From: Bacteroidia bacterium | GTDB lineage: Bacteria; Bacteroidota; Bacteroidia; Bacteroidales; GWA2-32-17 | Assembly (NCBI GenBank): GCA_016218155.1 | Contig: JACREQ010000002.1 | Coordinates: 1 to 64,000, forward strand | DNA: 64,000 bases | Direction: 5' to 3' | Shown here: one piece after another, positions 35,919 to 45,315 of the stretch | Layout of the letters: the number at the start of each line of letters is the position of its first letter | Numbering within the stretch: the first letter of the stretch is position 1 | The notes under the pieces: model-generated | Told to the model about the DNA's origin: nothing | Databases searched by the model: none | Seen by the model: the letters and a program-made list of their open reading frames with translations, nothing else | Made by a program: the position numbers and the translations under genes

Positions 35919-36842
35919 CTACTTTTTATTCTTAACAAAGTCTATATTCCTTTTTAGCCTTTTGAAACCTATATTGTTTATTGAAGTATTTTTAAATTTA
36001 ATTTCGAATTTTTCTTCAGTTAAATTTTCCCAGTCAGTGTTACTCCAATTTATATATTCATTAGGTTTAAAGAATTTGTTATTAGCTTTGTCAACTCCTT
36101 TATTATATGGACATACAGTTTGACAAATTTCGCATCCATAAATTTCGTTTTTTATTTTTTCTATAAAAAAATCAGGAATATTTTCGCTTTTACTGCTATT
36201 TGTTGCATATGATATACACTTTGTTGCATTTAAAGAATATGGAGTTAGCGCATTAGTGGGACATGCATTTATACATAATGTACAAGTTCCGCATTGTTCT
36301 TCAATAGGCAAATCGTATTCGAGTTCCTTGTCAATAATTATTTCACCAATTATAACAAATGACCCAATGGTTGGATTTATTAATAAATTATTTTTTCCAA
36401 TCCATCCTAGTCCTGATCGTTCTGCCCATGCGCGCTCGAACACTGGGCCCGAATCGCAGAAAGCTCTTCCATTTACCTGAGGAATTTCTTCTTTTATTTT
36501 TTCAAAAAGTTTTGTTAAAAGATTATGCATAATTTCGTGGTAGTCGTTTCCATATGCATATTTAGAAATTTTATAATCAGAATTATTTTCAATTTGTTGC
36601 GGAAAATAACTTAATAAAACAGAAATAATTGTTTTAGCATTTTCTATTAGTAATTCAGGGTTTGCTCTTTTGTCTAAATTGTTTTGCAAATAAGCCATTT
36701 CTGCAGTATAACCACTATTAATTGAATTAATTAAACTTTCTTTATTCTTTGTTAATTCAACAGATTTTGAGAATCCACAATCGGTAAAACCTAATTTTAA
36801 AGCAAAATCTCTGATATTTTCTGTTATTTCTTTTTTTGTCAT
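35919..36842 (-). CDS. queG: Epoxyqueuosine reductase
   Basis: 307 residues. Last step of queuosine synthesis in tRNA, reducing epoxyqueuosine; cobalamin and two [4Fe-4S] clusters are used. Marks: LGFTDCGFSK near the start, the RAWAERSGLGWIGKNNLLI block, and the ferredoxin motifs CGTCTLCINACPTNAL and YGCEICQTVCPYNKG. Slightly shorter than E. coli QueG because the C-terminal HEAT-like repeat is missing, which is common in Bacteroidetes. The 3' flank (35774-35918) shows nothing more than AT-rich sequence. Confidence 0.93.
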   Translation of the reverse strand: MTKKEITENIRDFALKLGFTDCGFSKSVELTKNKESLINSINSGYTAEMAYLQNNLDKRANPELLIENAKTIISVLLSYFPQQIENNSDYKISKYAYGNDYHEIMHNLLTKLFEKIKEEIPQVNGRAFCDSGPVFERAWAERSGLGWIGKNNLLINPTIGSFVIIGEIIIDKELEYDLPIEEQCGTCTLCINACPTNALTPYSLNATKCISYATNSSKSENIPDFFIEKIKNEIYGCEICQTVCPYNKGVDKANNKFFKPNEYINWSNTDWENLTEEKFEIKFKNTSINNIGFKRLKRNIDFVKNKK

Positions 36843-36956
36843 TTTACCGTGCTTTAAAAAAGATAAAATAAAGCGATATGAATTTTCGGAGAGAGATTTT
36901 ACTCAGGAACAGAGATATGTTTTTAAGCATTTTGCTTAACCTTCTTTTCGTTTATC

Positions 36957-37064
36957 AAAAAAAGAAGGGTAAGCTACTTATATCGCACCGCTACAACCTT
37001 CTACCCTTGCTTCCTTCCGGACCTGGGGGGGTTAAAAGGGAGCTGGTCGTATAAGACTTACCCC
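36957..37064 (-). ncRNA. ffs: Signal recognition particle RNA, small bacterial type
   Basis: On the minus strand the invariant apical motif CAGGTCCGGAAGGAAGCA is present (plus strand about 37008-37025) with the GGAA tetraloop flanked by the Ffh-binding internal loops. The ends pair: GGGGTAAG at 37057-37064 with CTTACCC at 36967-36973. Length is about 100 nt, the small domain-IV type without Alu domain. The closing helix is followed by TTCTTTTTTT, so it can serve as its own terminator. It lies between queG and the DUF4199 gene. The 36843-36956 part contains a TTAAGC/GCTTAA hairpin at about 36922-36938 of unknown use. Confidence 0.92.
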
Positions 37065-37067
37065 GCG

Positions 37068-37075
37068 CAAAATTA
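37068..37075 (-). promoter_or_regulatory. -7 element for the SRP RNA
   Basis: CAAAATTA on the plus strand reads TAATTTTG on the minus strand, matching TAnnTTTG, and ends 4 nt before the 5' end of the SRP RNA helix, the expected distance to the transcription start. Confidence 0.55.
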
Positions 37076-37117
37076 TATATAATTAACGGATATAAAAAAA
37101 TTTTGAAAAAAAACTAA

Positions 37118-37125
37118 TATCTTTG
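37118..37125 (+). promoter_or_regulatory. -7 element for the DUF4199-GT2 operon
   Basis: TATCTTTG, 32 bp before the start at 37158. The nearest TTG upstream is only 12 bp away, so the -33 part is poor. Confidence 0.35.
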
Positions 37126-37157
37126 TAGTAGTTAAATCATTATAATTATCTGAAAAC

Positions 37158-37721
37158 ATGAACAATCGAAGAGGTTTATTCTGGAAAAATAATATGAATT
37201 TCGGTGCAATAGGAGGGTTTGCACTTATAGTTATTTCAATAATTCTTTATTTTTTTAATGTTCAAGAGAGCTCATTATCCTCGTTATTATATTATGCTGT
37301 AATTATTTCTACAATTATAATTGGAACAAAATATCTGAAAAAGATTGAGAATGGTCGAATTTCATATGCTAGAGCACTTGGCTCAGGAACACTTATTAGT
37401 CTTTTTGCATCTATAATTATTGCAGTATATATGTTTGTTTTTCTAAAATTTATAGATACTGGTGCAATGGAGAAGATGTATGATTTAATGGAAATGAAAA
37501 TGGCCGAACAGGGTTTGCCGGAAGAGCAGTTAGAAATGTCTCTTGAAATGGCTAAAAAATTTACGACTCCTCTTTCAATTGCAATAATGACAATATTTTC
37601 TTATACGCTATGGGGTTTCATTTTTTCGCTAATAACATCTGCATTTATTAAGAAAAAAACAAATGGTTACGATGCTGCTATGGCTGAGATAGAAAAAGAA
37701 ATAAACGAAGAAAATAAATAG
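37158..37721 (+). CDS. DUF4199 membrane protein
   Basis: 187 residues with four membrane helices: two near the start, one before a polar helix rich in Met and Glu (MEKMYDLMEMKMAEQGLPEEQLEMSLEMAKKF), and one at the end, followed by a charged tail. This is the layout of DUF4199, a Bacteroidetes family often found next to a GT2 glycosyltransferase, as here (1 bp gap). Function unknown. Confidence 0.8.
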   Translation: MNNRRGLFWKNNMNFGAIGGFALIVISIILYFFNVQESSLSSLLYYAVIISTIIIGTKYLKKIENGRISYARALGSGTLISLFASIIIAVYMFVFLKFIDTGAMEKMYDLMEMKMAEQGLPEEQLEMSLEMAKKFTTPLSIAIMTIFSYTLWGFIFSLITSAFIKKKTNGYDAAMAEIEKEINEENK

Positions 37722-37722
37722 T

Positions 37723-38673
37723 ATGGACATTTCTATAGTTGTTCCATTATTTAATGAAGCTGAATCTTTACCTGAATTATTTGATTGGATAAAGAAGGTA
37801 ATGCTAGAAAATAAATATTCCTATGAAGTAATAATGGTTGATGATGGCAGTAATGATAATTCATGGGAGGTAATAGAAAATCTTTCTTCTAAAAATCCGG
37901 AAGTAAAAGGGATTAAATTCAGAAGGAATTATGGTAAATCTGCAGGGTTATATTGTGGATTTGAAGCTGCTAAAGGAAATGTTGTTATTACAATGGATGC
38001 CGATTTGCAGGATAGTCCTGATGAAATTCCAGGGTTATATAAAATGATTACCGAAGAAAATTACGATTTGGTTTCGGGTTGGAAGAAAAATAGACACGAT
38101 CCTGTATTGACAAAGAATTTACCAAGTAAATTATATAACTGGACTGTTCGAAGAATTAGCGGAATTAAGCTTCACGATATGAATTGCGGACTTAAGGCTT
38201 ACAAAAGTCGGGTAATTAAAAGCGTTGAGGTTTATGGTGAAATGCATCGTTATATTCCGGTTTTGGCAAAATGGGCAGGTTACAAAAAAATTGGAGAAAA
38301 GGTAGTTCAGCATCAGGAAAGAAAATATGGAACTACAAAATTTGGCCTGGAAAGATTTATTAGAGGACCATTAGATTTGCTTTCTGTTACATTTATTACC
38401 CGTTTTGGAAAACGCCCGATGCACTTTTTTGGAATATGGGGAATGATAATGTTTATTTTAGGCGGTGGAGTTTCTGTGTATTTACTGGTCGAAAAAGTTT
38501 ATCGTGCAATAAATAATTTGTCATATAGAAACGTTACCGACCAACCATTATTTTATCTTTCTCTGGTAGCGGTAATTCTTGGTGTTCAGCTTTTCCTTTC
38601 TGGTTTTCTTGCTGAATTAGTAAGCAGAAACTCAGCAGACAGGAATCATTATCTAATAGAAAAAACTATATAA
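37723..38673 (+). CDS. GT2 glycosyltransferase, DPM1/GtrB-like
   Basis: 316 residues. GT-A domain of about 230 residues with SIVVPLFNEAESLPEL, VDDGSNDNSW, and the metal-binding MDADLQDSPDEI; then two C-terminal membrane helices (about 240-265 and 280-305). Enzymes of this type make dolichyl- or undecaprenyl-phosphate-linked hexose, used to decorate surface glycans. Starts 1 bp after the DUF4199 gene; the pairing suggests a membrane partner. Sugar donor unknown. Confidence 0.88.
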   Translation: MDISIVVPLFNEAESLPELFDWIKKVMLENKYSYEVIMVDDGSNDNSWEVIENLSSKNPEVKGIKFRRNYGKSAGLYCGFEAAKGNVVITMDADLQDSPDEIPGLYKMITEENYDLVSGWKKNRHDPVLTKNLPSKLYNWTVRRISGIKLHDMNCGLKAYKSRVIKSVEVYGEMHRYIPVLAKWAGYKKIGEKVVQHQERKYGTTKFGLERFIRGPLDLLSVTFITRFGKRPMHFFGIWGMIMFILGGGVSVYLLVEKVYRAINNLSYRNVTDQPLFYLSLVAVILGVQLFLSGFLAELVSRNSADRNHYLIEKTI

Positions 38674-38783
38674 TATTTTTAGTAATTCATAAAAATCATT
38701 CTTTTTACCAAAAATATTTTGCAGGTTTGTAACTTATCGTAATGTAAAATCGTCACAGCAATTCAATATAAATTTCAAACGAC

Positions 38784-41600
38784 ATGAGAACAACAAAAAA
38801 GTTATTTTTATCTTTATTTATCGGAATTATTTCGTTGGCAGCATGGGCTCAACCGAATACCGATTTAGGTAAGCCAATGCCAGTTGATCCAAATGTAAAA
38901 ATTGGAAAACTAGACAACGGACTTGTATATTATATCCGTAAAAATGCAAAACCCGAAAAACGTGTTGAACTTCGTTTAGCCGTTAATGCTGGTTCTATTT
39001 TAGAAACAGATGACCAACAAGGTCTAGCTCATTTTTGCGAGCATATGTGTTTTAACGGAACAAAGAATTTTCCAAAAGATGAATTGGTAAATACTATCGA
39101 AAAGATGGGTATTCGTTTTGGTGCTGACTTAAATGCTTATACAAGTTTCGACGAAACTGTATATATGTTAAAAGTACCAACAGATCAGCCTGAGTTAGTT
39201 GATAAAGGGTTTCAGATTATTGAAGATTGGGCACATAATGTTTCACTTGATGACGTAGAAATTGACAAAGAAAGAGGAGTAATTTTAGAAGAACGTCGCC
39301 TTGGATTAGGTGCTGATGACAGAATGAGAAAAAAATCTTTTCCTGTAATCTTTAAAGGATCACAATATGCAAACAGAATCCCGATAGGAACAAAAGAAGT
39401 TTTGGAAGGATTCAAATATGAGACATTGAAGAGTTTTTATAAAACATGGTATCGTCCAAATATTATGGCTGTTGTTGTTGTTGGAGATATTGACGTAGCT
39501 CAGATGGAACAAAAAATTAAAGATCACTTTGGTAAAATTCAGAATCCTGCAAATCCTGTAAAACGTGAAAATTTTGATCTTCCAGATAATACTGAGCCTT
39601 TAATTAGTATTGAAACAGATGTTGAAGCTACATCAAGTTCATTAATGTTTTTCTATAAACACCCAAGACAATTAACTAAAACCGTTGGTGATTATAAAAA
39701 TTATTTGATGACTGAGATTTTTACAGGAATGCTAAATGATCGTCTTGACGAAATAGTTCAGAAACCTGATGCTCCATTTATTTATGCCGGTACCGGTTAT
39801 GGTGAATTTTTAGCTCGTTCAAAAGATGCATATCAGGTATATGCTCAGATGAAAGAAAATATGATTGACAAAGGTTTTGAAATTTTGCTTTCAGAAAATG
39901 AAAGAGTAAAACGTTTTGGATTTACAACTGCAGAGTTTGAACGCCAGAAAGCCAAAATTTTAACCGAATATGATAAACAGGCTAAAGAATTTGATAAAAT
40001 TGAGTCAGGCAATTTAGCAATGGACTATGTATATAATTTTCTTGCAGAAAACCCAATGCCGGGTGCACAAAAAGATTTTGAATTAGCAAAACAGTTTTTA
40101 CCAGAAATTAAAATCGAAGACATTAACAATTTAGCAAAAACATGGATTTCTGACAAGAACCTTGTTATGATGGTTACTGCACCTAAAAAAGATAATATTA
40201 AAGTTCCTACTGCTGAAAATCTTTTACAAATTATTAAAGATGTTAAGGCAAAAGAACTTAAACCTTATGTTGAAACACTATCTGCTGATCCTTTGTTAGC
40301 AAATATACCAGCTGGTTCAGAAATTAAATCCACAGTTAAAAATGAAGAACTTGGTTATACCGAAGTAACTTTTGCTAATGGTGTTCAGGCAATTTTAAAA
40401 ACAACTGATTTTAAAAACAACGAAATAAAAATTTCTGCTTATGGTTTAGGTGGAACATCACTTGCAAATACTGAAGACTATTTATCTGCAATGTTTGCTT
40501 CAAATATTGTTGACGAAGGTGGAATTGCAAAATTTAATAAAACCGATTTGGAAAAGAAACTTGCAGGTAAGGATTTAGAAATTAGTCCTGTTATTTCTGA
40601 TGTTCAACAAGGATTTAGTGGTAAATGTGCTCCAGCTGACTTAGAAACAACATTACAATTAATTTACTTGTATTTTACCGAACCTCGAAAAGACAAAGAA
40701 TCGTATGATGCATTTATTTCAAAAATGAAGAGTCAGTTAATGTTTCTTGCTAACAACCCACAATATGCATTTTACAGAAAGCTTATTGAAGTTGTTACAT
40801 CAAACGATCCACGTTCTATTGTTATACCTACAGTAGAGCAGTTAGAGAAAGTAAACCTTGATAAATCTTTTGAGTTTTTCCGTAGTAGATTTTCTGATGC
40901 TTCCGGATTTAAATTTTTCTTTGTAGGAAATTTTGATAACGCTACAATTATTCCTTTGTTACAGAAATACCTTGGAGGATTACCAGCTAAGGGACAACAA
41001 GAGATGTGGAAAGATGTAAGTCCTAAATTTCCAGAGGGAATTAAAGAGGATGTTGTTAACAAAGGTTTAGAAGAAAAAGGATTTGTTGGATTAGTATGGA
41101 ATAGTAGCTTTGACTGGTCATCAGAAAATATTTTAAGAGAAAAAATATTAACCCGTATTCTTGACATTAAATTACGTGAAACAGTTCGTGAAGACGAAGG
41201 CGGAACATACGGTTTACAAGTACGTGATCAGGTTGAAAAATATCCAAGATCTGAATATAGTTTGAATATTATTTTTGGTTGTGATCCTAAAAAACAAGAT
41301 AAACTTGTTGATGTGATTTTTAAAGAAATGGATAGAATTGTTAAGAATGGTCCAACTGATGAAGATATGGCAAAAATTAAAGAAACTCTTATCCGCGAAC
41401 GTGAAACAGATATTAAGAAAAACGATTGGTGGATTAGAAAATTAGAAAACCTTTATTATTTTGATGATCCTAAAAAATCTTTTGCTGATTTTAACGATAA
41501 AGTTAAAGCTGTAACAAATGACGAAATTAAAGCTGCAGCAGCAAAATATTTTAATATGAAAAATTATGTTAAGGTTTATTTGAAACCAGAAAAGAAATAA
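38784..41600 (+). CDS. M16-family zinc metallopeptidase, two-domain, exported
   Basis: 938 residues with a signal peptide (LFLSLFIGIISLAAWAQ). Pitrilysin-type peptidase with two M16 halves. The zinc motif HFCEH lies near residue 82 in GLAHFCEHMCFNGT, with the third ligand Glu in the ERGVILEERR helix about 75 residues on. The C-terminal half (about 510-938) lacks HxxEH, as usual for the inactive half, and has the ETVREDEGGTYGLQVR loop with the substrate-binding Arg/Tyr. It acts in the periplasm on peptides. A strong terminator follows. Confidence 0.92.
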   Translation: MRTTKKLFLSLFIGIISLAAWAQPNTDLGKPMPVDPNVKIGKLDNGLVYYIRKNAKPEKRVELRLAVNAGSILETDDQQGLAHFCEHMCFNGTKNFPKDELVNTIEKMGIRFGADLNAYTSFDETVYMLKVPTDQPELVDKGFQIIEDWAHNVSLDDVEIDKERGVILEERRLGLGADDRMRKKSFPVIFKGSQYANRIPIGTKEVLEGFKYETLKSFYKTWYRPNIMAVVVVGDIDVAQMEQKIKDHFGKIQNPANPVKRENFDLPDNTEPLISIETDVEATSSSLMFFYKHPRQLTKTVGDYKNYLMTEIFTGMLNDRLDEIVQKPDAPFIYAGTGYGEFLARSKDAYQVYAQMKENMIDKGFEILLSENERVKRFGFTTAEFERQKAKILTEYDKQAKEFDKIESGNLAMDYVYNFLAENPMPGAQKDFELAKQFLPEIKIEDINNLAKTWISDKNLVMMVTAPKKDNIKVPTAENLLQIIKDVKAKELKPYVETLSADPLLANIPAGSEIKSTVKNEELGYTEVTFANGVQAILKTTDFKNNEIKISAYGLGGTSLANTEDYLSAMFASNIVDEGGIAKFNKTDLEKKLAGKDLEISPVISDVQQGFSGKCAPADLETTLQLIYLYFTEPRKDKESYDAFISKMKSQLMFLANNPQYAFYRKLIEVVTSNDPRSIVIPTVEQLEKVNLDKSFEFFRSRFSDASGFKFFFVGNFDNATIIPLLQKYLGGLPAKGQQEMWKDVSPKFPEGIKEDVVNKGLEEKGFVGLVWNSSFDWSSENILREKILTRILDIKLRETVREDEGGTYGLQVRDQVEKYPRSEYSLNIIFGCDPKKQDKLVDVIFKEMDRIVKNGPTDEDMAKIKETLIRERETDIKKNDWWIRKLENLYYFDDPKKSFADFNDKVKAVTNDEIKAAAAKYFNMKNYVKVYLKPEKK

Positions 41601-41620
41601 CAATTTGTAATAAAAATTTG

Positions 41621-41648
41621 AAGGGAGCCGAAAGGCTCCCTTTTTTTA
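41621..41648 (+). terminator. Rho-independent terminator after the M16 gene
   Basis: GGGAGCC-GAAA-GGCTCCC followed by seven T: a 7-bp GC-rich stem with GNRA loop. 20 bp after the stop codon. Confidence 0.92.
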
Positions 41649-41650
41649 TA

Positions 41651-41680
41651 GATCTAACAGGTTTTTAAACATGTTAGGTC
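41651..41680. repeat. Inverted repeat of the CTAACAGG type
   Basis: GATCTAACA ... TGTTAGGTC forms a 9-bp stem (one G-U in RNA) between the terminator and the 3' end of nadE. There is no T-run on either side, so it is weak as a terminator. The sequence resembles the perfect CCTAACAG/CTGTTAGG hairpin at 52734-52768. Confidence 0.5.
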
Positions 41681-41685
41681 TTATG

Positions 41686-43332
41686 TTAATACTTCGCTAC
41701 CAATGGCATTCTTCTACCAAAACCAAATGCTTTGGAAGAAATTCTTAAAACAGGAGGGGTCTGAAAACGCTTATATTCATTAGTGTTTACTAATCTAATT
41801 ACTTTCTCTACAATTTGTTTTTCAAAGCCCTGTTCAACAATTTCTTCGAGGGGTGTTTTTTGTTCAATGTATGCAAACAAGATTTTATCTAAGATATCAT
41901 ATTCGGGTAATGAATCTGAGTCTTTCTGATCGGGGCGTAATTCTGCAGAAGGGGGTTTTATAATTGTATTTCGTGGAATTATTTCACCATGGCAGTTTAT
42001 GTAATTAGCCAATTGGTAAACCTGAGTTTTATATAAGTCGCCAATAACAGAAAGTCCACCTGCCATATCGCCATAAAGTGTTCCATAACCAACAGCTGCT
42101 TCACTTTTATTTGAAGTGTTTAGTAATATGTTACCAAATTTATTGGAGTAGGCCATAAGCAAAGTTCCTCTTACCCGAGCCTGAATATTTTCTTCGGTTA
42201 TATCCGGCTTTTTTCCTGCAAATACTGGTAATAGTGAATTTTCAAAACTTGAAAAAGCTGATTCTATAGATACCAGGTCGTAAGTTATTCCAAGGTTTGA
42301 TGCCAGCATCAATGCATCACTTACAGAATGTTGCGACGAATATCTTGATGGCATTAAGAGAGCATGTACATTTTCTTTGCCGAGTGCCTGTTCTGCTAAA
42401 ACCAGTACTAAGGCTGAGTCGATCCCTCCTGACAATCCTAATACAGCTTTTTTAAATCCGGTTTTGTTAAAATAATCGCGAATACCAAGAATTAATGCTT
42501 TGTAGATTTTATCAATTGAAGAATTGTTTTGTATGTTGTTTGCTTTGGATTCTTTTGAATCTGTTTCAATTATTGTTATCGATTCTTCGAAATAAGGAAG
42601 TTCACAAATAACCTTTCCCGAATTATCTATTGCCATTGAGCCACCGTCAAAAATAAGTTCGGTATTAGCGCCAATCTGATTAATATAAATTAATGGAAGG
42701 TTATACTTCTTTGCATTTTCACTTAAAACAATTTTACGTGTTCCTTCGTGATTAGATGAAAAAGGAGAGGAAGCAATATTAATCATTAAGGTAGGTTCAA
42801 ACTTCATAAGTTCATCCATAGGCGAACAGGTATAAAGCTTTTGTCGTGTGTACGAATTTTCAATAGGTTGATTTACCCATAAATCTTCGCATATTGTTAT
42901 GGCAATGTTTTCGTTCTTAAAATTTACTGTATGCCATTCTTTGTTTGGTTCAAAATATCTGTATTCATCAAATACATCGTATGATGGCAATAAACTTTTT
43001 TTGTGTATGCTTTTAATTTTTCCTTCTTCAATAAATATTGCAGAATTATATAGTTTTTTTCCAAATTCATCAGTATTAATCACAGGCGTTCCAACTATTA
43101 CTGCAATTCCGTAACAGTGTTCACAAATTTGTTGAATTGCTTTTTCGCATTTGTCAATAAAATCTTTATTCTCGAGCATATCTAAAGGAGGGTATCCACA
43201 AACTGCCAGCTCAGAAAAAACAGCAATTTCAGCACCTTTTAGTTTTGCTTCGTTTATTGAAGAAATAATTTTTTTTGTATTGCCATCAAAATCGGCAATT
43301 TTAAAATTAAGTTGACTAAGTGCAATCTTCAT
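41686..43332 (-). CDS. nadE: Glutamine-hydrolysing NAD+ synthase
   Basis: 548 residues. Last step of NAD synthesis, amidating nicotinic acid adenine dinucleotide. The N-terminal nitrilase-type glutaminase (about 1-250) shows the Glu in FSELAVCGYPPLD, the Lys in HKKSLLPSYDVFDE and the Cys in ITICEDLWV. The C-terminal synthetase (from about 270) has the PP-loop LGLSGGIDSALVLVLAE and the TSNKSEAAVGYGTLYGDMAGG loop. Full-length two-domain enzyme. Confidence 0.95.
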   Translation of the reverse strand: MKIALSQLNFKIADFDGNTKKIISSINEAKLKGAEIAVFSELAVCGYPPLDMLENKDFIDKCEKAIQQICEHCYGIAVIVGTPVINTDEFGKKLYNSAIFIEEGKIKSIHKKSLLPSYDVFDEYRYFEPNKEWHTVNFKNENIAITICEDLWVNQPIENSYTRQKLYTCSPMDELMKFEPTLMINIASSPFSSNHEGTRKIVLSENAKKYNLPLIYINQIGANTELIFDGGSMAIDNSGKVICELPYFEESITIIETDSKESKANNIQNNSSIDKIYKALILGIRDYFNKTGFKKAVLGLSGGIDSALVLVLAEQALGKENVHALLMPSRYSSQHSVSDALMLASNLGITYDLVSIESAFSSFENSLLPVFAGKKPDITEENIQARVRGTLLMAYSNKFGNILLNTSNKSEAAVGYGTLYGDMAGGLSVIGDLYKTQVYQLANYINCHGEIIPRNTIIKPPSAELRPDQKDSDSLPEYDILDKILFAYIEQKTPLEEIVEQGFEKQIVEKVIRLVNTNEYKRFQTPPVLRISSKAFGFGRRMPLVAKY

Positions 43333-43340
43333 ATAATTTA

Positions 43341-43371
43341 AAAAAAATCCCGACCTGTTAAGTCGGGATTA
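43341..43371 (-). terminator. Terminator between the beta-barrel gene and nadE
   Basis: Read on the minus strand: AATCCCGAC, loop TTAACAG, GTCGGGATT, then a T-run of seven or more. It follows the stop of the barrel protein gene (43390) and precedes the nadE start (43332), so nadE must have its own promoter or depend on read-through. Confidence 0.8.
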
Positions 43372-43389
43372 AATTATTTTAATATTTGT

Positions 43390-44073
43390 TTAAAATAGAA
43401 TTCCAACTTTTAAAGCAATGCTATTCATAATAGTTTTTTCGTTTTTTAAAGTTCCTTTATTTAAAGTTTCAACTTTAGAAAAGTTGGTTAATCCATTTGT
43501 AAATACAGCTTCAACAAGTAATTTTGTACTGCCTCCTAATGAATATTCAATTCCACCACCAATATGATAACCCATATTAAATGCGCGAACTTCATCTTTA
43601 ATATCTACATTATCGCCTTCATTTACAGTAATATCACCTTTTGCTTTAAACCTGAATTGTGGGCTGATTCCTACTTTTAAAAAATATGTGATATAACCAA
43701 TCTCATTTGTTTTACCTTTAAAAGAAAGAGGAATTTCAATAAAAGAAGTTTTATATTTTACAACTGTATTAGGATTTAAGCGAGTAAAAGTTGTATCAAC
43801 AGTTTTAAAATTAGAGATAGAATCAGCATATTTTAGACTTCCACCTAAATTTGTATAAGAAATACCAGTAGAAAATGCAAAATTCTTAGAAAAATTGAAA
43901 TCAACTGGTACACCAAAGCCAAAACCAAAACGAGAACTTGATTTTGTGATATTTTTTGAATCTGGTTTTAACCAGCTAACAACTGGACTAAAAAACAATC
44001 CTCCCGTAACTCCCTGAGCCATAACTCCAAAAGAAAACATAACGAGGATAATACCTATTGCATATTTTTTCAT
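43390..44073 (-). CDS. Outer-membrane beta-barrel protein (PorT-like porin family)
   Basis: 227 residues with a signal peptide (GIILVMFSFGVMAQ). The whole mature chain alternates in short beta strands with aromatic ends: FGFGFGVPVDFNFSKNFAFS, YKTSFIEIPLSFKG, ITYFLKVGISPQFRFK and MGYHIGGGIEYSLG, ending in a hydrophobic-aromatic strand (MNSIALKVGILF). The FIEIPLSFKG motif is typical of the outer-membrane beta-barrel domain family that includes PorT. Specific role unknown. Confidence 0.75.
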   Translation of the reverse strand: MKKYAIGIILVMFSFGVMAQGVTGGLFFSPVVSWLKPDSKNITKSSSRFGFGFGVPVDFNFSKNFAFSTGISYTNLGGSLKYADSISNFKTVDTTFTRLNPNTVVKYKTSFIEIPLSFKGKTNEIGYITYFLKVGISPQFRFKAKGDITVNEGDNVDIKDEVRAFNMGYHIGGGIEYSLGGSTKLLVEAVFTNGLTNFSKVETLNKGTLKNEKTIMNSIALKVGILF

Positions 44074-44104
44074 AATTTTAAATTTTTGGTTTTATAGAAG
44101 AATA

Positions 44105-44112
44105 CAAATATA
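44105..44112 (-). promoter_or_regulatory. -7 element for the beta-barrel gene
   Basis: CAAATATA on the plus strand equals TATATTTG on the minus strand (TAnnTTTG), 32 bp before the start at 44073. A CAA (minus TTG) lies 16 bp further, shorter than ideal. Confidence 0.35.
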
Positions 44113-44130
44113 AAAAATATTTTAATTCCA

Positions 44131-45156
44131 ATGAAAAGTAAATCAATAGTCAGAATATTAATTATTGTATTTATCACTACTGCAATGTTGTATAGCTGTG
44201 GTCAGGATGATACAAGATTAAAGGCAGATGTGTCAGGGATTAACATTAAACTAAAAGTTAATCGATTTGATAAAGCTCTTTTTGCGATATTACCAGATAG
44301 TATACCCTCATCTATTCCAAAGTTAGAAAATAATTTTGGAGAATTTTTCAATTTGTTTTGTTCAAGAATAATAAACATTGGAACTCGCAATAGCCGAGAT
44401 TTTGAGGTTTTGCTTCAAAAATATGTGTCGGATTACAACATGATAACTGTTTATAATGATTGTATCAAAAATTTCGATAATGAATCAGAAATTACAAACG
44501 GATTAACAAATGGTTTTAAATACTATAAAAATTATTTTCCTGATAAAAATATTCCAGAAATATATTTTTTTATGGGAGGATTTAATCAGTCAATAGTAAC
44601 TAGTGATAGTATTTTAGGAATTGGTCTTGACCGATATCTTGGAAAAAATTATTTATATTATTCACGATTAGGGTTAGCTGCTTATCAAACATATAAAATG
44701 CAAAAAGAGTTTATAGTAACTGATTGTTTCAGAGCAATTGCATGGTCGGAATATCCGTATAATGATTCGATAGATGATCTGATTCATAAAATGATTTATC
44801 AGGGAAAAACGCAGTATTTTATAGATGCAATGCTTCCTGATGTTTCTGATACAATTAAGTTTGCTTATACAAAAAGTCAATGGGACTGGTGTGTTGCAAA
44901 TGAAAAAACAATGTGGTCATATTTAATTGACAATAAACAATTTTTTATTACAGGTGAAATGGATATTAAAAGATACATTGATGATGCTCCTTTTACTACT
45001 ATGTTTCCTCGCGAATCACCAGGTAGAACAGGTGTTTGGATAGGATGGAGAATCGTTTCAAATTATATGAAAAACCACCCTGAAATTACACTTAAGCAAT
45101 TAATGTCTGAAACTAATTATGAGGTTATACTTGATGGCTCAAAATATAATCCTTAA
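44131..45156 (+). CDS. gldB: Gliding motility lipoprotein GldB
   Basis: 341 residues. Signal peptide with lipobox MLYSC (Cys23). GldB family marks: VNRFDKALFAI near the start of the mature part, PEIYFFMGGFNQSIVTSD, GIGLDRYLGKNYLYYSRLGLAAYQ, and the C-terminal RESPGRTGVWIGWRIVSNYMKNHPE. GldB is one of the lipoproteins needed for gliding in Flavobacterium and is linked to the type IX secretion machinery; homologues occur in non-gliding Bacteroidetes as well. No other gld or por gene lies in the window, but the SprB-like protein at the left edge would be a matching substrate. Confidence 0.82.
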   Translation: MKSKSIVRILIIVFITTAMLYSCGQDDTRLKADVSGINIKLKVNRFDKALFAILPDSIPSSIPKLENNFGEFFNLFCSRIINIGTRNSRDFEVLLQKYVSDYNMITVYNDCIKNFDNESEITNGLTNGFKYYKNYFPDKNIPEIYFFMGGFNQSIVTSDSILGIGLDRYLGKNYLYYSRLGLAAYQTYKMQKEFIVTDCFRAIAWSEYPYNDSIDDLIHKMIYQGKTQYFIDAMLPDVSDTIKFAYTKSQWDWCVANEKTMWSYLIDNKQFFITGEMDIKRYIDDAPFTTMFPRESPGRTGVWIGWRIVSNYMKNHPEITLKQLMSETNYEVILDGSKYNP

Positions 45157-45315
45157 TCTAATTTTAGTGTTTTACGTTAGTTTTTTTATTGACAATTATC
45201 ATGTAAATAAACCTAATTAATCGTTTCTTTTGTTTTCTACAGAAATTAGGTCTGTATAAAACATATTTAATAACAATTGGCATAATATAAAATAAAACTT
45301 AAAAACAAATAACAC

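Noticed and set aside
36922-36956. A second small RNA next to the SRP RNA
   Set aside because: Two hairpins (TTAAGC/GCTTAA and CCTTCTTTT/AAAAGAAGG) are visible but they fit no RNA family, and the second merely overlaps the T-run of the SRP RNA end.
40772-41167. 131-codon antisense frame inside the exported M16 gene
   Set aside because: The sense gene is complete and conserved here; the antisense protein is Ser/Asn-rich with no motif.
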